A stretch of 64,000 bases of DNA, taken from contig NEEC01000019.1 of NCBI GenBank assembly GCA_002189035.1, positions 1,240,001 through 1,304,000 on the forward strand, written 5' to 3'. The notes beneath the pieces are model-generated. The model had not been told where the DNA came from. It made no database searches and saw only the letters and a program-made list of their open reading frames with translations. This stretch comes from Utricularia gibba (taxonomy: Eukaryota; Streptophyta; Magnoliopsida; Lamiales; Lentibulariaceae). Both the position numbers and the translations under genes were made by a program. Below are positions 55,867-64,000 of the stretch, one piece after another. Position 1 is the first letter of the stretch. Every line of letters begins with the position of its first letter.

Positions 55867-58096
55867 TCAAGTCTCCATATGTTTACACTCTTCGTCTACT
55901 TTCCCCACAGCTTCCAGTATGGATGAGTATGTAATCAGGTTGTATTCAAATCCACCCGATCGCATCTCCTTCATTAGCCTTGCAGCTTCTTCAAACATAC
56001 CAGCACGGCTGAGGCAACCCAACAGGGTGTTATACGAAACGGCATCTGGTTTCGTATTCGAATTCTTCATCTTATTGAACATCTCGATTGCTCTTTCTGG
56101 GCTGGTGGCTTTGGCCAGGCCATTCAACACAATGTTGTGAGAGTTCAGATCAGGGGTGCAGCCATTTTCTTGCATCTTTCGTAGCAATGACTGAGCCTCA
56201 TCAGCTAGGCCGGCTCTTACCATCCCAGACATTAGTGCATTGTATGCATAGACATCAGGGTGGCAGCCAAGTCTCTTCATCTCATCGAAAAGATCAATGG
56301 CCTCTGCTAATCGACCACACTTGCTGTACTGCTTTATCATCACAGCATACACACGAGCAGTTGATGAGCCACAGTTTTCTTTGAGTTCTTGGAACAGCTC
56401 ACGGGCAGCATCATAACGTTTAGCTCGACCAAGGCTGTTTATTAAGCTGCAGTATGCAGCTGGACATGGTGGATGACCCTTTTCATCCATCTCCTCAAGC
56501 ATCAACAATGCTTTCTCCAAGTTGCCTTTCTTGCAGAACCCATCTATTACAATAGAATAGGTGTAAGAGCTAGGAGTCAGACCACTCGCCTTCATTTTCT
56601 CATACCATGCAGTTATATCGCAAACTGGGGCTTTCGATTCAATGAGAGCCTTAATAATAGTGTTGTAAGTCACAGCATTTGGCTTACATCCTAAAGACTC
56701 CATTTTGTTGAAGAGCTCGATAGCATCAGCTAAACGTCCTCCCTTGCCTAAGATATTTATCACATTGTTCATGAGTACTACATCTGGCTTCAAGCCACCA
56801 TTAAGCATGCCAAAAATATCGAGTATGCTTCTTCAACCCTGCCTGCAGAACCAAGCCCTCTTATAATTTCAGTATATGTATACACTGTTGGTACACAACC
56901 TTTGGCCTTCATCTCTTGGACTAATCCTAACGCCTTTTCAACCGTACCTTGTTTGAAGTAAACCCTAATAAAGACGTATATATCTTCGCAGTTGCATTTA
57001 AACTGTTATCTTTCATTTCTTCAAACAGCCTGATTGCCAAATGATCACGCCCCAATTTAGCGTAGGCAGAAATTAGAGCACTGTACGTTACTGTATCAGG
57101 AAGGCAGCTACCTTCGTTACACATTTCATTGTACAGCTCGTGAACTTTGTCATATTGACCCTCCTGCATCAACATCAGTATCATAGCGTTATAAGTGCCA
57201 ACAGTCGGTTTGCACTTGCGATTCTTAATCTGGTAAAATGCCAGCAATGCTTTATTCACCATCTTGACCCGGCCAAGAACTCTTATTATCTTGATCATAT
57301 CAGCTTGACCAATAGGGCATGAGCTCTTGATCATTTCTTGAATCGTCTTCCATAATCCACCGACTAGACCAGCTTCCTCTAAACAACGGAGTAAAGCAAT
57401 GTACGTAGAAGAATCATGCTCAAAATTTCTTCTCTTCCCAGCCCACTTGAAGAACTGCACTTTCACACTAACGTCTACATCTACCTGCAAAACCTCAAGG
57501 ACAAGCCTATGGTCAACTCTCAATTTCAAAACTTCCAGGGCTTTTTCCGCATCTGCACCCCATTTAAATATCTTCAATATCCTTATAAACCTTTCGTCGA
57601 GCACCCTCCCTGCATTGTTTCTCCTTCTGGATGGATGCACACCAAAACCTGATCCATCCTCTTTTGGAATCCCCGCGGTGAACATTTGAACAATTTCATT
57701 TTCTGGATTGGGCAAGCAAGAATCAATGGCAACAATTGTAAGAAATTCCCGCAAATACAGCATCCAAAGTTGGCCACATAAAAAATGCAATCCTTACGAC
57801 CATACCAACCAACTGATAATACAACAAAAATGAAAATATACTGAGAAGAAAAACCATACGGCACTGAAGGGCACTCATTACCCCACTTCACCTGTTTGCT
57901 TTATTCTCTCGCATAGAATGTGGGAATGGGAGAAGAACCGCGGGAATATACACTGAATCAAGCCCGAATTCGAGCTTGAGAAGATTTGTTCCCGGCAACT
58001 ATGCATCACCCCCTTACAAAACCACCAACACAAATCCGACAAGAAATCTTCAAGCCATTGCCAAAACCGCAGACAACGGATCATTAACAACAGCAA
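55867..58096 (-). CDS. P-class PPR protein, homologue of Arabidopsis At3g16010 (two apparent 1-bp deletions)
   Basis: Two minus-strand exons (57892-58096 and 55867-57702) join in phase 1. One base must be restored at the CCC at 56963-56965 and one at the A5 run at 56812-56816. The repaired gene has 680 residues. Block after block follows the At3g16010 pattern as I know it: FFKWAGKRRNFEHDSSTYI, NRKCKPTVGTYNAMILMLM, CLPDTVTYSALISAYAKLGR, DEKGHPPCPAAYCSLIN, DVYAYNALMSGMVRAGLADE, NSHNIVLNGLAKA and GFEYNLITYSSILEAVGKVD. Roughly fourteen PPR motifs are seen, with no E or DYW domain. Mitochondrial RNA binding is the expected role. The start codon in exon 1 is uncertain: several Met residues are near 58096, and the N-terminal 70 residues are not conserved. 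Confidence 0.88.
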
Positions 58097-58818
58097 CTAC
58101 GAACACCCTTCTTTCTGGGCAGTTGGGCCCTCGGTTCAAGCATGAACATTTCGAAACAGACCAGGCCCATTGGCCCAAATCTACCTGATAAAATAAAATT
58201 TCAAATTAAATAAATTTATAAATCTTATTTCATGTAACAAATATAATGGTTTCAGTATCGAACACATAAAACTTATACTAAAGTTCATACAAATGTACGT
58301 AAAACTCAAACATGGAGATCATAAAAATTTAATGATTCACATAAAACCACGATCGTTTTATACAATATTATCTGTTTTGGACATATAATTATTATGATTT
58401 TATATTTTTATAAAATTAAGAAATTTTCTCTATTTAAGTACGTTTTCTTTATATCCATACCAATGTGGAATATTGTTATAAGGCCCCTGACTTTATATTA
58501 TGAAGATTATAAAACATTAACGGACTTGCATAAAACTCAAAACACAAATGGTGTACATGAAGATGGCTCTAATGAAAGTTTAGTAGAGGGCGGTTTTGAT
58601 ATTGTGGTGACGTGAAACTCTGAAAACATTGACTTGTTGGTACGTGGAGTGCCTTGAGGAATACTCTCTTGTTACTCAAAAACTATTATTTTTCCGTTGG
58701 AAACCTTCTTCCTGAGCTGCACGTAAGCCCCTGGTTTTGGTCGCATGAGATATTCGACAAATTTATTCAACTCACGAGAGGTGAAATTTGGGAAGCTCCA
58801 TCCATTTCTTAGCCCATT

Positions 58819-58837
58819 GTGAACTGATTCAGTTCAC
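58819..58837. repeat. Perfect 19-bp palindrome
   Basis: GTGAACTGATTCAGTTCAC has two 9-bp arms around a single central T/A base. It lies 440 bp upstream of the SWEET start. It could be a binding site for a dimeric factor; there is no direct evidence. Confidence 0.7.
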
Positions 58838-59067
58838 CTAAAGATAGCCATCATCTGCAGATTGTTAACTGAACTGTTGACAGTCGTAATCCTGTGCTTA
58901 TTGTTCCCTTAATCCCGATTCTCATTTCCTTACCTTCCTTGGAGCTCATTCAGTTCTAGAAGCGCTGTTAAAACGACCAAGGTGCTAGTTTTGATGCAAA
59001 AGAATGGGAATTGGAGAGATGGAAAGAATGTGGGTAAAACCCAAATTTGGAAGAGGGGTGAAACATT

Positions 59068-59182
59068 GTATTGTTGAAATTCATAATCTGATACATCACA
59101 CGAATACATTTAAAATTCAAGTATATATGAATCGTATATCATATTAGAAAATATGTGTTATCGTTTGTTCTAATTCATATTA
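59068..59182. repeat. Dispersed A+T-rich repeat A, copy 5 (short)
   Basis: It starts GTATTGTTGAAATTCATAAT and continues with CTGATACATCACACGAATAC, then ATCATATTAGAAAATATGTG, and ends CGTTTGTTCTAATTCATAT. It lacks the TTTTTTATATATTTAATTATT part seen in the other copies, so it is internally deleted. It ends about 25 bp from the SWEET TATA box. Confidence 0.6.
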
Positions 59183-59206
59183 GCGTCATGTTTTCTTTGT
59201 TTGGTC

Positions 59207-59214
59207 TATAAATA
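59207..59214 (+). promoter_or_regulatory. TATA box of the SWEET gene
   Basis: TATAAATA lies 64-71 bp upstream of the SWEET ATG, a standard position for a short-leader plant gene. Confidence 0.7.
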
Positions 59215-59277
59215 GTTGCATCTCTTCATGGTTGGTAGTTTCATTTTGTGTGAGCAGTTGGAAGCTCCAAGGCTGGG

Positions 59278-60491
59278 ATGGCAATTTTCAGAGAGCACCA
59301 CGACTGGGCGAATGTTTTTGGTGTTCTTGGTAATGATCAATGTGGTCGAAATTTGATCTCCCTGCTCTTGATTCATTTAACGAACTTGATGAAAAACTGC
59401 CTACTCAGGAAATGTCACCTCAGTCATGGTGTATCTTTCTCCCATGTAAGCAGCAAAACCCTCTCTACCTGAGCTTTTCTGTGTGTTTTTGAATGCTTCA
59501 CGAGCAGACGTCTGTGTTGCAGGCCGAGCTTTTATCGAATACATAAGAAGAGATCCAGTGAAGGGTTTCAGTCCCTGCCCTACGTGGTCTCCCTCTTCAG
59601 CTCCATGCTGTGGATGTACTACGCGCTTCTCAAGGACACGAGCTACATCATCACCATAAACGCGTTCGGGTGCTTCATCCAGACGATGTACATCGCTTTG
59701 TTCTTCTTCTACGCGCAGCGGGAAGCGAGGGTATGTCTCCGATCATCGAAAGCTTTCGTCTTTTTCATTTAGGGTTTACGCCGGAGCCTGTGTGGCGCCT
59801 GCAGCTACACACCTTGACGGCGGTGGTGCTGGTGCCTCTGTTGGGTTTTGGATTGATGTGTGGGTTAACTCTGTGGCTGATTCCAAACCCAGAAAGGCAG
59901 ACAGTTGTGGGATGGATCTGCCTTGTCTCCTCTGTCTTCGTGTTTGTTGCGCCGCTGTGCGTGATGGTAAGTAAGGAAGCCTCGCTTCGTTTCAACACCA
60001 CGCTGCCGGTTTCTTCACCGGCGTTTGATTGCAGGGACAGGTGATCAGGACGAGGAGTGTGGAGCACATGCCGTTTCTGCTATCCCTTTTCCTAACAGTC
60101 AGTGCAGTCATGTGGTTCCTGTACGGCCTCACCATCAGCGACATCAACATCGCTGTAAGTCTCATCGGAAGAACCAAATCTCCACCATCAATCAGATTAT
60201 CAACTGCTTCTAAAACGGGGATACGGATGGTTTCCATTGCATGTTTCTGCTGCTGAAATGACTAACCAACTGCTTGTTCCTGGATCCCAGATTCCGAATG
60301 TCGTGGGCTTCACCTTAGGAGTTCTGCAGATCGCCCTCTACATGTGCTACAAAGATGCGAACAGAGTCGATAAGGTTGCTGAGAATGAAGCACATGCCAC
60401 CGTTCTCGAGAATGAGAGGATCCCACAAACCCTGAAGCTGGCCGTGATACCCTCCGACGACATCCGCCTTGACGACGCTCATCGACCGTGA
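59278..60491 (+). CDS. SWEET: SWEET sugar transporter (MtN3/saliva family)
   Basis: Six exons (59278-59329, 59409-59445, 59523-59730, 59805-59966, 60035-60154, 60291-60491) join in phase to 259 residues. SWEETs are facilitators of sugar export made of two three-helix MtN3 repeats joined by a linker helix. Repeat 1 has [37 protein letters not shown] and [16 protein letters not shown]. Repeat 2 has [39 protein letters not shown] and [15 protein letters not shown] hydrophilic tail of about 45 residues follows. The VEHMPF and SEGFQSLPY signatures and the tail suggest clade III (sucrose type), which I hold loosely. Exon 4 was placed at the CTGCAG acceptor because the upstream TTTAG gives a stop. 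The gene is intact. Confidence 0.94.
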
Positions 60492-60985
60492 AATCCGCCG
60501 CCGCCGCCGTGCCGTTTCTGTACCATGCGTATGCTTATTAAGTATCAATTAAAAAGGGAGGCTCTAGCTGGTAAATAAAGCCCAACAAAGGATCGAGATG
60601 GGCCTTTAAGAAAGCCTAACACCTACTGGACCATTTAATAATGGCCCAGCAGAATTTTCCTTCATTTTAAATAATCAAAACAATGATTAAAATATCCATG
60701 AAATATTTTATAGTCTAATTTTAATGTTTAATATTTTATTTATAACTTTATGTTTAATTTTGGAAAATTAATGTTGCGAAGTGTACGGTAGTACATATTT
60801 TTATCTGCAATAAAAAAACAAACTACATTTAATTTGACCATTAAATTTACGAAAATTAAAAAAGGTGGAATAATATAAAAAGGCGAGCGTAATAACCCTT
60901 TTTTTTTAAAAAAATGTAATAATAATAATAATAATAATATAGACATCACTTGATTTTGATGGCCGGGTGAGTTGAGTGACGGAGA
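60492..60985. other. Convergent spacer between SWEET and TPD1-like genes
   Basis: 3' flanks of both genes. An (AAT)n-type run (about seven units) lies at 60918-60940. No gene is present. Confidence 0.5.
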
Positions 60986-62311
60986 CTAGCACTTAACGGC
61001 GGCGACGTCAAGATTGTAACGGAAGGTGTTGGCGTACTGAAACGACAGCGTCCTCCCGTTAAGTAACGGCTTCCCGGCGTTAACGAGGCAGTCGTTGAAG
61101 CGGAGGCGTTTGAAAACACGGGGTTTATGAGTCGGGCGGAGCTGAACCATCCGCAGCTCAGATGTATCCCGCCGACGTCGCACCCCGTCGCGCACACGTT
61201 CATGATCTCCACGGTGTACGTCGGAATCCCATTCGGGAGCGGGGCGCTGGAACCTTGACTGATCACGATGTCCGACTTGGAACACTTTTCGCTCCATATC
61301 CTGGCCGGCTCCATCTTCTCTGCCAACACCAATCTAATGGTGAGATGAGAGAAAGAGAAGAAGAATAATGGGGGAATAAAATAGAATACACTCGAATTCC
61401 CACTGTAAAGTCGCTGTTAAGAAGACATTAATGGCGGATGGAGGCTTTTGGTCTGCGCAGGACAGGAAATATGCATTAAAAAAACCGTTGCCATGGTCTT
61501 ATGGTTCGACACACACGTGCCAATGCGAGCTAGGAATTCAGACCACACCGAGCACTGTAGAATCATAAGGCTGTTGTCGCATCCCAAGTAAAAAAGTTGC
61601 AGAAATTCAAAGCCAGGAGAAGGGGAAGGCAAAGGCTGAGGGTGTACAGAGGGGCTCAGTAGACAGATCACAATACCCAGAAAGTGTCGTACGCAAACAA
61701 GCAAAAGACAATTCAAAAAGTAAACTAGTAGCAGAGTGTGTGTGCACTGAGTCTCCATCTCCCTGTTTTGGGTTCAGATAAAGCGGGTTTTGAGACAGAT
61801 CCGAAATGGGTATTTGCTACAGAGGTCTGTCTTCCACTTCAGATCTCAGAAACTCAATCAAGACGATGATGTAAAAGGGTAGATTGTTTGTTTACCTTGG
61901 CTCATCAGCTTCCTGTGTGCAGGCCAGAGAGTCCCGTTGTGTGTGGTGATGGGGGTGGTGGGTTCAGTTGGAACTGGGAAGTACTCCATTGCTGCAAAGT
62001 TCGGGAATAATTGAAGATTAGATTAAACAAGGGATGGAGATAAGAGGACAGTGAACAAGATGAGAATTATTGGGTGCGAGAATTAATCACTTGTAGCTGT
62101 AAAAGATCGCAATAATCGAAGGAGAATTGCATTATTCTACCAACCGATCATTTAAACAGCTACATGAAGCGCGACCCACAAACCCAGAAGACGCACTCAA
62201 TGCTTCTGGTTTTCTCCTTTTACCTGCAAATAATCCGATGGTTACCAGCAAGAGCAACGCCGCCGTGGATATCGCTCCTCGCCGCCGTGAGCAAAATGAG
62301 CGGGAACCCAT
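60986..62311 (-). CDS. TPD1: TPD1/TDL1/MAC1-like secreted cysteine-rich peptide (apparent 1-bp deletion)
   Basis: Three minus-strand exons (62224-62311, 61896-61991, 60986-61319) join in phase. Exon 1 encodes [11 protein letters not shown] and a hydrophobic signal segment ([13 protein letters not shown]). Exon 2 is a variable spacer ending HRKLMSQ. Exon 3 is the conserved ligand domain: [53 protein letters not shown], then [20 protein letters not shown] and a C-terminal KC. Six cysteines sit at the family positions. After INP one C must be added to the GGGG at 61120-61123 (CCCC on the coding strand), which gives 172 residues. In Arabidopsis and grasses TPD1/MAC1 is the ligand of the EMS1/MSP1 receptor kinase that specifies tapetum and limits sporogenous cells. 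A paralogue with another tissue role is possible. Confidence 0.9.
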
Positions 62312-64000
62312 GGTTGATTCAGTAAAAAAACAAGGCCAAGGTTACTGAAACTGAACTGGGGCTAACACATCGCCGCCATATATGGAACTGCAAGGATGGG
62401 AAAACTGATTTTTAAGCTTGACCCAGAAGATAGGATTTGCCATTGACTAAGCCATTTGACATGACAGAAATGAAGCTACAGTGAAAAGGAGAAACATAAA
62501 GGAAAACCGGATCTCGCTTTGACTTGAAGAGGGTTTTACATACAAAAAGCAATTGACGGAGGAGGAGAAGAGCAGAGGAAGAAGCACGAGGAAGGGAACG
62601 ACCCCCGACACTGCTTTTAACACAACACCGAGAACAGAGCCCAGAGCCGAAATTTCACCACATTAATGCAGAGGAGACCCCAAAACCGGGAAAAAAAATC
62701 TGGTTCGGGAAAAATGCTAAAAACATCTAAATCTATTTCCATGAATGAGATACAAGATAAGAGGGAACGCAGAGGCGCATTGAAAACTGAATGAATGTGT
62801 GAAAGCCCAGAGAATTAGACAAAATAGATGCGCGGCGCCGCAGAACTGGGCATGTGCACATTACAATACAAATCAGTTTTAGGAGGCATCTCTGAATCTG
62901 AATCTTATATCCTTTTGCCCATTTTTTCTACGTACCTTCAAAATGGGATGATCATCTCCGAGAAGCGTGCATGGCTTCCCTCCGCTTGGCTCCACTTGAA
63001 TGAAGAGAGAGACAAAAACGGCAGATTCCTTTTGGAGATGGGCGAACGAGGAAGACGAGTGATGGGAAGAAGAATAAAGGCAGCGGCGAACTAACTGCAC
63101 GTGGTGGCGATGCTGACCAATCTGGAACTCGTGCCAATTTTTCATACTTCAACCCCAACAAAACCTTTTTATTTACAATTAGAGGGGTCAAACTGCAATT
63201 ATCCAAAATATGTAACCCTATATAATATAGTTTTTATTTCACGAATTTAAATATACTTAAAATTAAGAAAGTTTGTTTCATTTCATGAAAAATGGATTTA
63301 TTCAAATCTTCATCGATTCCTTTATTTAACTCCTCATTTTTACTTATTAATTATATTTTACATAAAAAGTTAATTTATATATTAACTTGTGTTTTATCTT
63401 ATGTTGAAATTTTCTACAATTTCATATAATGAGACTGTTCTGTAATTTAAATTTGTGATTCAAATTATTTAAAATACATTCAGTTTTGAAATTATGTGAA
63501 TATAATCAATTTTGATATTGTAAAGATGTTTTGTGGTAATATATATGATAAATTATTACAAAATTTAATGTTATTATATATATTTTAGAGAAGATAAAAA
63601 AATATAATATAATTTTCCTAATTAATATCTTTATTTAGTTATTAAAATAAAGATTAAATAAATTCAATAATTTTTAAAATTAATAATAAAATCTGAGTTT
63701 TTGATTTTATTACTCAAACATTAAATATTAGAATCTTTAAAAATTAAATATAGTGAATTGAGTATATTATGTAAACAAAACATGCTCAATATAGGACGTT
63801 GAGTATAGATAATTAGGGTTGTTAAAAAACACATTAGACTGTTTTAATATATATATATATATATTAAATATTAATAAATTCAAAGGGAGATCAAAATTAT
63901 TTTGTTTTCAATAACACGGAAAACAGGTAACAAAACTCAATTTTGGAGCAGCTGCTCCGAAACGGACATTTGATTTCCGTCAATTGAGAGCGGCGGGAGG
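62312..64000. other. Promoter of the TPD1-like gene, then A+T-rich flank
   Basis: The region 62312-63180 is moderately G+C-rich, with purine-rich leader-like sequence and overlapping frames that show no family features. From 63190 to 63920 it is extremely A+T-rich with an (AT)n run at 63847-63866. G+C rises again in the last 70 bases, perhaps the leader of a gene beyond the window. Confidence 0.45.

Larger units (their letters stand above)
58097..59277. promoter_or_regulatory. Upstream regions of the PPR and SWEET genes
   Basis: A divergent spacer. After A+T-rich DNA at 58190-58560 there is a less A+T-rich block at 58600-59000 with a perfect 19-bp palindrome. Repeat A copy 5 (59068-59182) and the SWEET TATA box follow. 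No coding exon is supported. Confidence 0.5.

Noticed and set aside
59774-59804. Earlier acceptor for SWEET exon 4 (after TTTAG, exon beginning near 59773)
   Set aside because: In the phase required by exon 3 it leads to a stop after 14 codons; the CTGCAG acceptor at 59804 keeps the conserved frame.
61417-61758. 113-codon minus ORF
   Set aside because: It lies within intron 2 of the TPD1-like gene and has no domain features.
1-64000. CRISPR arrays, tRNA or rRNA genes, retrotransposon proteins, viral sequences
   Set aside because: I looked for regularly spaced repeats, tRNA B-box arms and reverse transcriptase or integrase motifs and found none I could support.

Overview
This is nuclear DNA of a flowering plant. 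Almost every gene is split by short GT-AG introns, intergenic DNA is very A+T-rich, and the gene set is plant-specific: clade A PP2C, TPD1-like peptide, SWEET transporter, class I small heat-shock protein, P-class PPR proteins, BEE/HBI-type bHLH, purple acid phosphatase and plant sialyltransferase-like protein. The sequence alone does not show which angiosperm order it is from. I see no prokaryotic, viral, organellar or CRISPR features and no intact transposase or reverse transcriptase.

Layout. 0.6-2.0 kb: ABA-type protein phosphatase 2C (+). 3.9-6.1 kb: Yip1-domain protein (+), tail-to-tail with GDP-mannose pyrophosphorylase (-, 6.2-7.5). 9.4-12.4 kb: folylpolyglutamate synthetase (+), tail-to-tail with a PP1 catalytic subunit (-, 12.8-14.4). 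15.6-16.1 kb: class I sHSP (-). 18.4-23.3 kb: a sparse, repeat-rich stretch with one conserved small protein (-) and an inverted pair of small paralogues. 23.9-26.1 kb: TMA7 (-) head-to-head with an RNA polymerase III RPC31/RPC7-like subunit (+). 26.6-27.9 kb: EF-hand protein with a C-terminal membrane anchor (+). 28.8-30.4 kb: purple acid phosphatase (+). 31.2-32.7 kb: PPR protein (-). 33.0-35.7 kb: CDK5RAP3/C53 (-). 37.0-38.8 kb: ABHD17-like hydrolase (+). 39.4-41.5 kb: dihydropyrimidine dehydrogenase PYD1 (+). 44.1-45.2 kb: bHLH (+). 45-49 kb: repeats. 49.1-52.6 kb: sialyltransferase-like protein (+). 53.6-55.3 kb: ARM-repeat protein (+). 55.9-58.1 kb: second PPR protein (-). 59.3-60.5 kb: SWEET (+), tail-to-tail with a TPD1-like gene (-, 61.0-62.3).

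I rebuilt exon structures by hand from reading frame, intron phase and splice dinucleotides. The genes do not form a pathway; this is an ordinary plant gene neighbourhood of unrelated housekeeping and regulatory genes, often arranged convergently or divergently.

The most striking window-wide signal is that eight otherwise well-conserved genes need single-base corrections to stay open, and a ninth needs one to have a canonical splice site. There are twelve events, eleven of them missing bases, mostly in short G/C homopolymers. This looks like a sequencing or assembly error signature rather than mass pseudogenisation, and it matters to anyone using predicted proteins from here. Biologically interesting points are two GC-AG introns in the folate gene, ATG8/UFM1-type motifs in C53, the inverted small-protein pair, at least two A+T-rich dispersed repeat families (one copy sits beside the SWEET TATA box) and a MITE-like element.
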